A DNA stretch of 64,000 nt from Homarus americanus (GCF_018991925.1 NW_024735312.1:113501-177500), one strand, 5' to 3'. Positions 25,714 through 38,747 are shown, counted from the first letter of the stretch. Notes: a model not told the origin generated them from the letters alone. Made by a program: numbers and translations.

Positions 25714-26605
25714 AAGATAACACTTCCTAGTATAAATAGTGCAGTGATCAAGGAGGCGAAAGAGAGTGAGCGAGAATTGAGGGGTAGGGGAAGGAAGGAA
25801 GGAAGGAAGAAAGAAGTAAGTAGAAGGAAGGCGTGAGGGGCTGCAGAGACGTGGGAGAAGTAAGGGAGAAGAAGGAGAAGAAGAAGAAGAAGCAGTAGAG
25901 GAGGAGGATGAGAGTTGAGGATTGATTGTAATGGGGGAGAAGGGGAGGTGAACGGCGCCGCCTCTCTCTCACATTACTCTGCCGTGATTGTGTCTCGGGT
26001 ACTATTAGTCGTCGCTTTGGCCCGGTTGACAATATTCAGTCACTTCCTCTTGTGTGTTGCCATTGTCACCTGATGGTACAGTCGCCTCGTGTTGTGGGTT
26101 CAGCTGCCGGCTACTGCATCATACACACACACACGCACACTTTATTTTTCCATTGTCTCGATGATGTCAAAGGATGAAGCTCTTGGTAAGGTTTTTATTA
26201 TGACGAAAGAAACAGGTTTATTTTCCACGATCTGTACAGGTATACTACTGGATCATACATTGTAATTACAGGTATGAGTAAATGTCACTCGCCCTCACCT
26301 GGGAGTCTAAACTGCATGAACGAATCTCCAAACTGCTTCTTTATCCATAAGTGGCGTTGTGGATTTTTTTTCCCCCAGGGGGTTGGTGTTCGGGTTGAGT
26401 ATATGTGTATTGTCACCGCAACATCTTAGTAATTGACGTAAATTTTGAAAAAAAAAAGTTCACTTGGTGGGATTTGTACTGGAGGGATTTAGTTCCTTAA
26501 GATTACTGGTGAGGGATTTTTGGAGTTTACTTGTATTGATATTGAAGCTTTTTTGTAGGGGCGAAAAAATACAGATACGAAATGAGAAAAAATAATATAT
26601 TGACT
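25711..26605. other. Purine-rich flank, then unique sequence
   Basis: The purine-rich part (GGAAGGAA, AGAAGAAGAAG) lies at 25780-25945. Beyond it the sequence is ordinary and AT-leaning. No gene seen. Confidence 0.45.

Positions 26606-26606
<1 letters not shown>

Positions 26607-26688
<82 letters not shown>
26607..26688. repeat. (GT)n microsatellite
   Basis: About 82 bp of uninterrupted GT. Confidence 0.97.
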
Positions 26689-26690
<2 letters not shown>

Positions 26691-26930
26691 TTTATAGGTT
26701 ACCACACACCTGTAATTATTGTCATTAATGTGTGGAAGACTATAGGCAATGACTGTAGCTGTGAGAATGTTAAAACAACTCTAATGTTATGCATCGGGTT
26801 AGTTTATGAAGGATCACAGTTGTGTAAGAATTGGCTATTTGTGTACATGTTATTTAAATGTTCCAAATCACCTGAAGAATCACCACCCCAGCTTATTTCA
26901 CCTATAGATAAATAGGGTGAGTGAAATAAG

Positions 26931-26987
26931 TTGGGTTAGGGTAGGTCAGTGTTAGGTTAGAGTTTGGTTAGGTTAGGTTAGCGTTAG
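26931..26987. repeat. Degenerate interstitial TTAGG block
   Basis: Contains GGTTAGGTTAGGTTAGCGTT and several spaced GTTAG words. TTAGG is the arthropod telomere repeat. This short degenerate block looks like an interstitial relic, not a chromosome end. Confidence 0.7.
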
Positions 26988-27189
26988 GGTGGTGAAAAAA
27001 ACTAACCAAATATTCATAAGAGGACTCAGACGAGCAGATACCAGCAGAATATTCCCACCTTGTCACTTTGTTTGAAGCAGTTGATGTAAAGTATATAATT
27101 ATTAAAGCAAATTATCAGGCAATTTAAATCTGATGAAGATCATAACCTTTTTAACCTGTTCTGTTTTGTTTGGACTGAGGCTGACCAGT

Positions 27190-27625
27190 TATGGTGATGG
27201 TTGGGTAGTGTGAGGATGGTTGGGTAGTGTGGGGATGGTTGGGTAGTGTGGGGATGGTTGGGTAGTGTGGGGATGGTTGGGTAGTGTGAGGATGGTTGGG
27301 TAGTGTGGGGATGGTTGGGTAGTGTGGGGATGGTTGGGTAGTGTGGGGATGGTTGGGTAGTGTGGGGATGGTTGGGTAGTGTGAGGATGGTTGGGTGGTG
27401 TGAGGATTGGTGGTGGGGGTGTGGTGGTGTGGGGATGGTTGGGTAGTGTGGGGATGGTTGGGTAGTGTGGGGATGGTTGGGTGGTGTGGGGAGGGTAGAG
27501 AGTGTGGTTGGGTGGTGTGGGGATGGTTGGGTAGTGTGGGGATGGTTGGGTAGTGTGGGGATGGTTGGGTGGTGTGGGGAGGGTAGAGAGTGTGGTTATG
27601 GTAGGTGGTGTGAGGATGGTAGGGA
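27190..27625. repeat. 19-bp G-rich minisatellite
   Basis: Unit GGTTGGGTAGTGTGGGGAT, about 20 near-perfect copies. Two inserts of GAGGGTAGAGAGTGTGGTT type sit near 27490 and 27580, the second followed by decay. Adjacent units supply GGG and GGGG runs spaced by six bases, matching the classical G-quadruplex pattern. Overlapping frames on both strands are array translations. Confidence 0.96.
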
Positions 27626-30250
27626 GTATACTGCTGTGATCCCGGGTGTTAGCGTCACCAAGGATAACTTTAGTCAATCAAGTTTTTATTAAACGACCAA
27701 GATAACTGAATATTGTATTACATGTGTGTGAAGATTAAAGGCGTTTGTTCTTATGACGTAAAAATAACATCATTAACATTATTTACTTCGAGTTTATAAT
27801 TATAGTAATCTAACAAATATTACTCGTTTTAACACTAGGCAGATAATTACCTTCATATGACGACATTAATTTAGGAAATGGTGGTTATTATTTATATCAC
27901 CTGGGTCAGTGGCGTCACGCTCAAGATGTCATGTTATGTAATTGAACGAACTAAGTGGCAGAAGTCTTCATATTCCTGACTTATTGTGGGTTAATGATAT
28001 AGAGATGATTCGGTGTAATTACTAATCTTGTTTATACCTTATAGTTATTGAAGCACAGTAATGACATCATGACGTCAGACAAAGAGCGCCACGTGTGCGA
28101 AGAATAATAATACTAAGCGCCCGAATTGTCAAAGGTTCACAGGTTAATTTTTTATCATAACAACTGAGTCACTGAAGCTTGATCAAACTGCCTCTCCTGT
28201 AACACGATTCTCGATACTTGTCCTATCTCCAGTTAGTGAAAAATGGCGTAAGAACTGTGATTTTGGTATCCATATTTTCCAGATACCAATTAGGGAATGA
28301 TGAAATTTTTCATAAGGATTGTTCATTTGAGCACCAAGTACAGGGGTGTATTTATTATAAGAAGCAACACACATTAACGTGTGGGAGAGATGAACTGCAC
28401 CGTGTCTTGTTTTGGATCTGCTCGATACATGGTTATACACCATTAGGGTGATGACTTAGGGAAAAACTGGTGATAATGTCGAGCGTTGACGGAGGACGTG
28501 AGGAAGAGGATGTGTCGGGTGGAGAGTGTTTGTCCTTTACTTCAGGTTTTTACTACATGTCTGAATAATGTATGAATTCAACGTGTGTGTTCAGGGCCAA
28601 GAAAGTTGGGCGCGATGTCTTTAATGTATGTTTTGATATTTTGTTTTGACTTGTACGAAACAATTATATTATGGTCTTAGGCTACACTGTAAAGACTGCG
28701 CCAGTGCAAGCAGACATTTGCGCCTAGTCTTCACCTCCATCTCATAGTGAAGGAAGCCACGCTTGCATTCTGCCTTCACTAGCATTCTGAGTATTGGTCC
28801 CGAGTTTTCAGTGTTATCAAGCACATATGACTGAGTTGGCATGTGTGGTGTGTAGCCACGGGCTCCTGTGTGGTACCGGTACCTGTAGGCCAAAGTTACT
28901 GACCCGTTATACCAAGCTAACTTGGTTCGGATTTTCCAAGATTCGTATGTTAAGGTTCCTCTCCCAAACTGATGATCAGAAAAAAGAATCTAGTGTGTCC
29001 AGTTTAGGACATACTTTAACGGATGAATATTTGGGTATCTTGGAGGCCACGTGATGTATAGGCTGTAGTTAGCTTCACGTGTGTTGCATAGAACAGTTTG
29101 TTAGGGTTGAGGATCGTAATGGTTGCTGTATACCAGTAGCCTTAAGATTACAGTGATGGTGATGATACGTGCGTGACATGAAGGGAGTAGTGCCGCCATG
29201 TGTGACGCTGCTGGCTGCGTCTATGTAGCATTTACACTGATATATTATACACCTGACGTCATTCGTCTAGGCTGCGGCACCATGTCCACCACCTAGTGCG
29301 TCACGCCTCGTGTTTCTGGTCTGGGTGTGTGTTTAATAACCTGGTCCCGGATTTTCAAACCTTCCTAACTTTTTTCTCCTAACCGGAGACAAGAGAACGG
29401 AACTACGATAGAGCTTCATTCTAAGTCGACGGCGTTTACTGTTGTATTATATGACAGTCCAGAGCAGGATCTTGGAAGTCTCATTGGTCTTGGTTGCTTT
29501 AGTTCAATCTCCGCCTTTCCCCGCCTGACTGACAATGGTTTATACATATGTGGGAGGTTTTTCCTGTTCATTAACTTGGGATGTGACTATTCCTAGTAAC
29601 TGAATCACTTAAGATGCGAACAAAGACGGTGGTAAGACTATCAAAGGCGTAACAGAGACTCGCATTAAAGGAAGTGTTTTTTCATCCTTTGCAATGGGGA
29701 AAAACTCCGGGTTTTGTTTATCCTGTTGTTCAATGATGCTCAAGTGTTGACCTCCATAACTGACACATGTGTGGCTCGGTAATATGTGTGCATGGAGGCT
29801 GGCGATTTAGGGTTACAGGATTATTCTTGTGGATTACCATAGTTTATACGTCTGGGCTGTAGGCTGGTGATCATAGGTTGGGGTGAGAGGTTATCGTATA
29901 TTAAGGTTGACGTGTGGTCTTTGGCTGATGCTGGTGAGTGTTTGTACGGGTAGAATTTAGCTCGTAATTGTTGGTTGGTGAAGTTATAGGGTGTGTTGTA
30001 GTGGTGTAGGCAGGTGATGTTGTGTTGAGAACCTCGGCCTTGTGTCAGGTGTGCTGTGCTGTGCTGTGCTGTGCTGTACGGGACGTAGCTCCTCGTCAGG
30101 TAAATCCTCCTGGTTTTCCCGAAGGCTAACTTGCCTGAGTCCGACTTGAACATTCAACACACTGTTTGCTCCATTTTTTTTTTTTTTTAGTGTTTAAACA
30201 AGATGGTTGACTGCTTGTCGCATGTTCATATCCCCCTCTCCTTAGTTGTT

Positions 30251-30251
<1 letters not shown>
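27626..30251. other. Unique sequence, no confident gene
   Basis: AT-leaning sequence with chance frames up to 110 codons. A small CTGTG pentamer run (about five copies) lies near 30051-30077. A TGACGTCA palindrome occurs near 28070. No exon or transposon protein was recognised. Confidence 0.45.

Positions 30252-30315
<64 letters not shown>
30252..30315. repeat. (GT)n microsatellite
   Basis: About 64 bp of GT. Confidence 0.96.
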
Positions 30316-30316
<1 letters not shown>

Positions 30317-31326
30317 CTGCGCAGAACATTAAGCTTTTCTCTTAAATAGCAAGTGTAGTTCATCGGTGTTGTTGTTGAGTTATGTGGCTGCCAGTATCAT
30401 GTGCGGCTGCTGTCCAACTTGAGTTAAGTTATGGTGGAGAAGACGTTTTGGTGATACTGTGAGGTTAATGTTGTATATAGTGAAAGAGATGGAGGGATAG
30501 TTGAACTGACTGAGGAATGATGGTTAGATAGACTTGTGGTGTGTTGTAATGAGGTCTGGTTGTAAGGATGCAGGTGGTTGTATCGTTGTGGGAAAAGTCG
30601 AGGTAGTATGAGAGTGGAATGCTGATGTGTGGCTTTCACATGAGGGGTTGGGTGGAATATGAGAAGGGTTAATGTCATATACTATTAAGAAGAGAGAAAA
30701 AACCCGAGAGTATTAGGATATTCCTCTTTGTCGTAATACACACGGGGTCTTGTTATAATTCTGTGGTTGTGTCGAGGCTCGTGGGTGTTACTTTACCTGA
30801 TGACCATACAGGGTAGTGAAGATGTTGTGGAGGGAATGGCTGCTCTCTTTATTACTGGTATTGTTGTGTTTGGTGGGAAGTGACGGCAGGATATCTTGTT
30901 TACTGATAAGTGCATGATGTTGCATGGTGGGAAGTGTGGGCATGATATCACTAAGAGCGGGACTGGACAATGTGACACGATTTAATGGACACCAGAGTCC
31001 CTTCCCACATCCGTGACAGGACCACTCTCTTGTTTCGCACCCTCACCCTCCCCCCTCCCTACCAGACACCACCTGTCTGTGTCGCCTTTCTTACCTTACC
31101 TACATCCCCATCCTCACCTCCTGCACGTATCCTGCTCCCCCTCCTCCCCCCACCACCCTCCTACTTCTAATTTTATATTCTTCATCTTATTAATATCTTC
31201 CTCGCCTTCCTCCGTATCTCGTTCTCAGCTTGCCCCACCCAGCCTTCCCCACTCTCCATGTTGTTTCATTGCTCTTCGTTTATTTGTATTGTAAACATTT
31301 CGACAACTCTTGTAATGCTGCCTAGT
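30316..31326. other. Unique sequence ending in a pyrimidine-rich stretch
   Basis: 31020-31180 is C/T-rich with Pro/Leu-rich chance frames on the + strand. No gene recognised. Confidence 0.45.
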
Positions 31327-34276
31327 GTATTAGTGTTGGTACCATCCAGGTGTATTACTGTTGGTACCACCCAGGTGTATTAGTGTTGGTACCACCCAGG
31401 TGTATTACTGTTGGTACCACCCAGGTGTATTGCTGTTGGTACCACCCAGGTGTATTAGTGTTGGTACCACCCAGGTGTTTGAGTGTTGGTACCACCACGG
31501 TGTATTAGTGCTGGTACCACCCAGGTGTATTACTGTTGGTACCACCACGGTGTATTACTGTTGGTACCACCCAGGTGTATTGCTGTTGGTACCACCCAGG
31601 TGTATTAGTGTTGGTACCACCCAGGTGTATTACTGTTGGTACCACCCAGGTGTATTGCTGTTGGTACCACGGGTGTGTTACTGTTGGTACCACCCAGGTG
31701 TGTGCTGTTGGTGTTGGTACCACCCAGGTGTTTGAGTGTTGGTGTTGCTGGTACCACCCAGGTGTATTACTGTTGGTACCACCCCACCCAGGTGTATTAC
31801 TGTTGGTACCACCCAGGTATTACTGCTGTTGGTACCACCCAGGTGTGTGCTGTTGGTACCACCCAGGTGTAGTAGTGTTGGTACCACCCAGGTGTTTGAG
31901 TGCTGGTACCACCCAGGTGTATTACTGTTGGTACCACCACGGTGTATTACTGTTAGTACCACCCAGGTGTGTACTGTTGGTACCACCACGGTGTACTGTT
32001 GGTACCACCCAGGTGTATTGCTGGGTACCACCCAGGTGTATTATGTTGGTACCACCCAGGTGCTGGTACCATACTGTTGGTACCACCAGGTGTTTACTGT
32101 TGGTACCACCCAGGTGTATTACTGTTGGTACCACCCCAGGTGTTTACTGTTGGTACCACCCAGGTGTTGGTACCACCCAGGTGTAGTTGGTACCAATTGT
32201 TGTATCCACCAGGTGTTTGGTTGGTACCACCAGGTGTATTACTGTTGGTACCAACCAGGTGTTTAGTGCTGGTACCACCCAGGTGTTTACACCCAGGTGT
32301 ATGGTACCAACCAGGTGTTTGAGTGCTGGTACCACCCAGGTGTACATGCTGGTACCACCCAGGTGTATTGCTGTTGGTACCACCATGTATTACTGTTGGT
32401 ACCACCCAGGTGTATTACTGTTGGTACCACCCAGGTGTATTACTGTTGGTACCACCCAGGTGTTGAGTGCTGGTACCACCCACCCACCCAGGTGTATTAC
32501 TGTTGGTACCATTAGGTGTATTACTGTTGGTACCACCCAGGTGTATTACTGTTGGTACCACCCAGGTGTTTGAGTGCTGGTACCACCAGGTGTTATTACT
32601 GTTGGTACCACCCAGGTGTTTGAGTGCTGGTACTGGTGAATTAGTGTTGGTACCACCCAGGTGTATTACTGTTGGTACCACCCAGGTGTATTAGTGTTGG
32701 TACCAACCAGGTGTATTAGTGTTGGTACCATGTATTACTGTTGGTACCACCCAGGTGTATTGCTGTTGGTACCACCCAGGTGTATTAGTGTTGGGACCAC
32801 TCAGGTGTTTGAGTGCTGTTTCTGCTGGTACCACCCAGGTGATTTACTGTTGGTACCACCCAGGTGTATTAGTGTTGGTACCACCCGGTGTGTGGTGTTG
32901 GGACCACTCGGTGTTTGAGTGCTGTACCCAGGTGTATTACTGTTGGTACCACCAGGTTAGTGTTGGGACCACTCAGGTGTTTGAGTGCTGCACCACCCAG
33001 GTGTATTACTGTTGGTACCACCAGGTGTATTACTGTTGGTACCACCCAGGTGTAATACTATTGGTACCACCCAGGTGTTTGAGTGCTTTACCACCCAGGT
33101 GTATTACTGTTGGTACCAACCAGGTGTTTGAGTGCTGGTACCACCCAGGTGTATTACTGTTGGTACCAACCAGGTGTTTAGTGCTGGTATCACCCAGGTG
33201 TATTACTGTTGGTACCACAGGTGTATTACTGTTGGTACCACTGGTACAGTGTATTACTGTTGGTACCACCCAGGTGTTTGAGTGGGTACCACAGGTGTAT
33301 TACTGTTGGTACCAACCAGGTATTTGAGTGCTGGTACCAACCAGGTGTTTGAGTGCTGGTACCACCCAGGTGTATTAGTGTTGGTACCACCCAGGTGTGT
33401 ATTAGTGTTGGTACCACCCAGATGTATTTGTGTTAATACCACCCAGGTGTATTACTGTTGGTACCAACCAGGTGTTTGAGTGCTGGTACCCCAGGTGTAT
33501 TAGTGTTGGTACCACCCAGGTGTATTAGTGTTGGTACCACCTAGATGTATTTGTGTTAATACCACCCAGGTGAATTACTGTTTGGTACCAACCAGGTGTA
33601 TTAGTGTTGGTACCACCCAGGTGTATTATTAGTGTTGGTACCACCCAGGGTGTATTAGTGTTGGTACCACCACCCAGGTGTGTGAGTGTTGGTACCACCC
33701 AGGTGTATGTAGTGCTGGTACCACCCAGGTGTATTAGTGTTGGTACCACCCAGGTGTATTAGTGTTGGTACCACCAGATATGTTGGTACCAGATGTATTT
33801 ATGTTATACCACCCAGGTGTATTACTGTTGGTACCAACCAGGTGTTTGAGTGCTGGTACCACCAGGTGTATTAGTGTTGGTACCACCCAGGTGTATTAGT
33901 GTTTGTACCACCTAGATGTATTTGTGTTAATACCACCCAGGTGAATTACTGTTGGTACCAACCAGGTGTATTAGTGTTGGTACCACCCAGGTGTATTAGT
34001 GTTGGTACCACCCAGGTGTATTAGTGCTGGTATCACCCAGTTGTATTTGTGTTGGTACCACCCAGGTGTATTAGTGTTGGTACCACCCAGGTGTATTAGT
34101 GTTGGTACCACCCAGGTGTATTAGTGCTGGTATCACCCAGTTGTATTTGTGTTGGTACCACCCAGGTGTATTAGTGTTGGTACCACCCAGGTGTATTAGT
34201 GTTGGTACCACCCAGGTGTATTCGTGTTGGTACCACTCAGGTGTATGAGTGTTGGTACCACCCAGTTGTATGAGTG
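31327..34276. repeat. 3 kb minisatellite, 25-bp GGTACC/CAGGTG unit
   Basis: The unit is GTTGGTACCACCCAGGTGTA followed by TTACT, TTAGT, TTGCT or TTGAGTGCT. About 118 units fit by length. Nearly every unit holds the GGTACC palindrome and a CAGGTG E-box-type hexamer. A 100-bp higher-order repeat is visible at 34026-34225: four units, with GCTGGTATCACCCAG recurring at 34026 and 34126. A longer block with a CTAGATGTATTTGTG unit recurs 370 bp apart at 33541 and 33911. The middle (32.0-32.5 kb) contains many truncated units. All frames here are array translations. Confidence 0.97.
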
Positions 34277-36109
34277 TGTGATAATATACAGGCTGGTGTA
34301 TGACTGTGTGTGGCCTCCTACGTGGTAGCCACCTGCAGGCAGCTGACCCCGCCTCCCTCCCTCACCAGCATAACGCCTTGTTTCCTCATATTGTCCTGAT
34401 CATCTGACACCGGCGTCCTGTTCCAGATTCTGTCAGGTGTTAGTGGTGATGTGACGGTCATGTTAGACGTAGCTGCTGCTGTTACTGGTGGTGATGTTGC
34501 TGGTGCTGTACTTGTTACGTTGCTGTTGTTACTGGTGCTACTGGTGGTGGTGGTGTTACTAGTGTTGTTACTGTTATCGGTGGTTAACTCGGGTACTGTT
34601 GTTTCCAGTGATTAAGGTTAAGTGTGCTGCTGATGGTGACGTCATGTTGTTAGTAGTAGTTAAGTGTTGGTGAGAGGATTGGTCGTGGTAACACTAGTAA
34701 CAGCTTTAACTTACCAAACGAGCGGCCATCAACGAGGCTGCATATTACTGTAATTGGGGAGTTTCATCTGCGTCACACCTAGCCGGCCGTGTTGTTGGAA
34801 GGCGCTCGTTACCTCTGAGGTATATTATGACCTTACCCTTTTTTAACGCTGCCATAGCTTAATTTGCTACTGCACTCTGAGTTACAACCAATAAAGAGGT
34901 TTCACTTTTACGTACAAATCTCATCAACAAACGTGAGAAAATGGTCCAAAATAGAGTTGAATTTATTGATTACCAACACAAGTAGAAATTAGTTGAAAGT
35001 TTGGTAGTACATGTAACGCTCCCTGAGTATTGTACTGGTGATACACACAGCAGCACTACCACACTACTCATTCTAGCACTTTGTGTACTCTATAGGTGGA
35101 CGAAGACGGAAAAAGATGCTATAGTAATGAGTTTGTAGATTGTGATATGCGGTTCACCTGTAGGCCGTTCATCAAGGACCTCATAGTTGGTGGTTATACA
35201 TAGGCGGTGAACTGGCCCCCTGTAACAAATGTATAAGATATATTTACCTTAGATGATGGCAGACACATTGGTGATCATCCGAGTGAGTCTTTGTGTCTCG
35301 TATCACTGATCACCAAGACCACCGTTACGACACTGTTATTTATAGCTTGGCTCCTCTAACGACACCGACAACTGTTCTCGCTCTGGTGTCAAAATCACTA
35401 CGGCGTTCACGTCCCAGTTGGTACCAATTTGTGTATAAGTTATAAAGCTTGATGTCAACATTGTGTGAGATGAAGACTGCCGTGGGTTGGTGTGGTGTAA
35501 GAATAGTGTCGTCCACGCCAACAAAAATACATGTGTAAATTAATGGGAATTATTAACGGAAGTAGAATATCAACAAAATTAATAGTATGTTGAAATATAA
35601 TTGTAACTAACAATAAATTGAAACAGTTTAACATAAAAGGACAACAAATTAAACACGATGAATGTAAAATAAAATAAAATATAATAATATAGGAGTGGAG
35701 AGGTTGGTAGTGTGGTGTGACCTGGGTGGTGGTGAGTGAGGGGCACCAAGATAAGGCTGGTGATGATAGGGGTGTAATAGGGGGCGGGGCCACTAGGTGA
35801 GTGAATAAGCGGGTGGCGGCGGGGCGGGGACCGAGGGCCACTCCTAGATTGTGTGGGCCTACTACTGACGGATGGGGGGTGAACCGAGACATCTACGACG
35901 ATTGTTGTAGTATCTACGCTGCCACACAACCACCAATTATTAACTATCTCCCTGTACTTCATCCATCACTACTAACTGCTTTCCTGTACTACCACAACAA
36001 CCACCATCACCACCATCTTCTGCTGTCTCCACCACCGATCCACACGAACTCGCCTCACCATCTGTTTCACCACTTCAACACCATTCCCCGTCACCTCTTT
36101 CGAACCTTA
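34277..36109. other. Unique sequence, with a GC-rich patch
   Basis: Short GTTACTG/GGTGGTG-rich stretch at 34490-34590. A GC-rich patch at 35780-35850 (GGCGGGGC, GGCGGCGGGGCGGGGACC) could be regulatory, but no start codon or exon can be tied to it. No gene recognised. Confidence 0.42.
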
Positions 36110-36235
36110 ATTTTCTACCACCTCCTTATCACCACCTCCTTATCACCACCTTCCCCATCACCACCTTCCCATCACCACCTTCCCATCACCACCTCCCCAT
36201 CACCACCTCCCCATCACCACCTTCCCACATCCTCT
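36110..36235. repeat. ~15-bp CATCACCACCTCCCC repeat
   Basis: About seven units of CATCACCACCTYCCC. The surrounding 36000-36330 is also CCA-rich, giving a 176-codon chance frame. Confidence 0.8.
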
Positions 36236-36512
36236 CCCTACACTACGCCCACCACACGTGACATATCCTGCCTACCCTCCCCACCACACATCCCCTCCCT
36301 ACCCTCTCCCACCACCACCCTCAATAGGTAACCTCCCACTCCCCGAGGGTACTCTCTCGTAGCATTGTCTGACTGAGGTGTGAAGCACTAATGGAGACCC
36401 ACACAGGTGATCCATTAGCCTGGTGGTCCTCCCTGTCTGTCATCACGTTAACTCAGTGACATGTTAGCTGTCTCGGGGTGGAGGGCGAGGAATATTACCT
36501 CTTAAGCAATCT

Positions 36513-36514
<2 letters not shown>

Positions 36515-36551
<37 letters not shown>
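36515..36551. repeat. (GT)n microsatellite
   Basis: About 37 bp of GT. Confidence 0.95.
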
Positions 36552-36553
<2 letters not shown>

Positions 36554-37326
36554 AGTGAAGGATCAATCTTTTAAAGGTACGCGTTTAAAAGGCCATAGTT
36601 GTTTTCGTCTTTTATAATGTCAGTGTAGTGTATATTGTATATGTTACTCACCCCTCTCCCCCCTGTAGCCTTGTTGTTTTTAAGTCCGTCTGTTTGTGAG
36701 TAGGACGACGATTTATCCACTGATATCGTCATTGTCGTCTTTCGTCGTTTAATTCACCCACGTTTTAGTCCACGAGTGTTTGCATTCGTCCACTGTGCTT
36801 GTACTTCACATAGCCACCAACACGAAACAAAATACATATACCTCGTGTACATGTTAGTGGTCATATACACCTCCTAAATCCTATTGAACTTGAAAAAAAA
36901 ACAAAAATTAGATGGATTTTAACGTAGGAAATACTTATGAGTGAAACAAGTCGAGGAGATTTAATTACCTGATCGAACTCACGTCAGATTATTATAGGTG
37001 CTCGACTTAAAAGAAGGAACTTGGCATATATATATATACAGTGGTTGTGTGGTATGTAATGGTTATCAAGAGCCCGTTGCTGCCAGTCCCCTGAAGTTGT
37101 ACAATACACCGGCAGTCAATTGCAGGGTGTTGTGAAGACATTGGTGGGGGATTAGACGGTTGAGGAATGGGGAAGGAGAATGGACAGAAAGATGAAATAG
37201 ATGGGTTTATGTAGACAGATGATATAGGTAAGGAGTATTAAAGAGACGGGTGTAGTAGACAGGTAGAGGAGACGGGTAGATTGGAGGGGAGAAGAGATGT
37301 GTATACTAGATGGTAGAGGTGTGAAG
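36552..37326. other. AT-rich unique sequence
   Basis: No element recognised. A short (TA)n run lies near 37030 and purine-rich AGACGGGTAG words near 37240-37290. Confidence 0.42.
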
Positions 37327-37635
37327 GTGTGTCAGCTGAGGGTGGGAACGGGTGTACGGTGTCAGCTGAGGTGGACGGGCCAGGGTGTCAGCGAGGTGTG
37401 ACGTTGTAGGGTGTCAGCTGAGGGTGTGGACGGGCTGTAGGCGTCAGCGAGGGTGTGGACGGGTTGTAGGGTGTCAGCTGAGGGTGTGATGGGTTGTAGG
37501 GGTGTCAGCTGAGGGTGGACGGGTTAGAAGTGTCAGGCCAGAGGGACAAGTTGTAGGTGTCAAAGGAGGGTGGGAACGGGGTGGTAGGGGTGTCAAAGGA
37601 GGTGGGAACGGGTGTAGGGGTGTCAGCATGTGTGT
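37327..37635. repeat. ~31-bp GTCAGCTGAGGGTG repeat
   Basis: About ten irregular units of GTGTCAGCTGAGGGTGTGGA plus CGGGTTGTAGG. Each well-preserved unit contains CAGCTG, another E-box palindrome. Confidence 0.9.
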
Positions 37636-37799
37636 AGGGCACCGTAAGATATTGAGAGATAAGGGCGGGCTTAGTGGAGACAAGGTTGGGGCATTGGGCG
37701 GGGCAAAAGTTGAGGGATATGGTGCTGGTCATGGGCACAATGGGGCATGGGTAGGGGGCGAGAGTGTGTGCTGGCGTAAAGGAGGGGGAGAGTGCAAAA

Positions 37800-38010
37800 T
37801 TCAAGGCGTGGTAGAAAGGCGGGCGGGGTGCAAACGGAGGTGAGGTGGGCGGGGCGGGGCGGACAGGGATGGGCAGGGCGGGGAGGGTTGGGCCAAGACA
37901 GAAAAGGGTGGGCCAGGGAGGGGCAGAGTGGGGAAAGGAAGTTCAGGGCGGGGAGGGGTATACCAGGGCAGGGCGGGGCGTGGCGGGGCGGGGCGAGGTG
38001 TAGGTAGATG
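37800..38010. repeat. GGGCGGGG-rich low-complexity block
   Basis: About 200 bp of GGGCGGGGCGGGG, GGGCAGGGCGGGGAGGG and similar words, with no fixed period. It has many GC-box words (possible Sp-factor sites) and G-quadruplex potential. No exon was found next to it. Confidence 0.75.
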
Positions 38011-38271
38011 GTAGTAGATGTGCAGGTCCGGGTCAAGATGTTACCTGCTGCTACCTGTGAGACAAAGCGTCGGGATTCCCGCGGTTAAGTTTGTTTACAT
38101 CAGCCATGTCCCTCTCAGCGCTACCTGTTGACATCCTGCCTCCTGTGTGTGTGTCGTCTGTCTTCCTATCTGTCTGTCTGTCAGGTCGTAGGTCTTTGTC
38201 TGTCTATCATTATGTCTTGTATGTCTACCTGTGTCTATTTTGTCTTTATATATTGCTTGATCTTTCTTCAC
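38011..38271. other. Unique sequence, possible spliced region not resolved
   Basis: GC-rich start, then CTGTCTGTCTGTC-type words near 38158-38200. No gene recognised. Confidence 0.35.
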
Positions 38272-38273
38272 GC

Positions 38274-38310
<37 letters not shown>
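38272..38310. repeat. (GT)n microsatellite
   Basis: About 39 bp of GT, preceded by CGCGC. Confidence 0.95.
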
Positions 38311-38314
<4 letters not shown>

Positions 38315-38700
38315 ACGCTATACCTGTGCTGTGGCTATGCACCTTGTGATGTTGTTGTACACCTGTTGTTGTACACCCTCAGCTCCTCACCTCACTTTAT
38401 TAATGAACCTAACACACAGTTATTTTTTTACACCTGTCTCTGTTAAGACTCGTGTTAAAACAAGATGGAAATCAGGTTCAAATTAGCCTTCATTTTGTTG
38501 TAGTTGATCCAGGTGTTTAAACATTATGTGAACCGGCAGCCACCACCACCGCCCTCCTCTGACGACCTGTTATGTGTGTGTGTCATGTTTTATGGTCTTA
38601 ATTCATGTCGTTGATGATGGCTCGTATACCTGTCATGTTAACAGGTGTAGCTCTACTGTATTGTGTTGTATGTGTGTATTTTTATAGCTGGTAAACATTG

Positions 38701-38702
<2 letters not shown>

Positions 38703-38742
<40 letters not shown>
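38703..38742. repeat. (CA)n microsatellite
   Basis: About 40 bp of CA. Confidence 0.95.
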
Positions 38743-38747
<5 letters not shown>

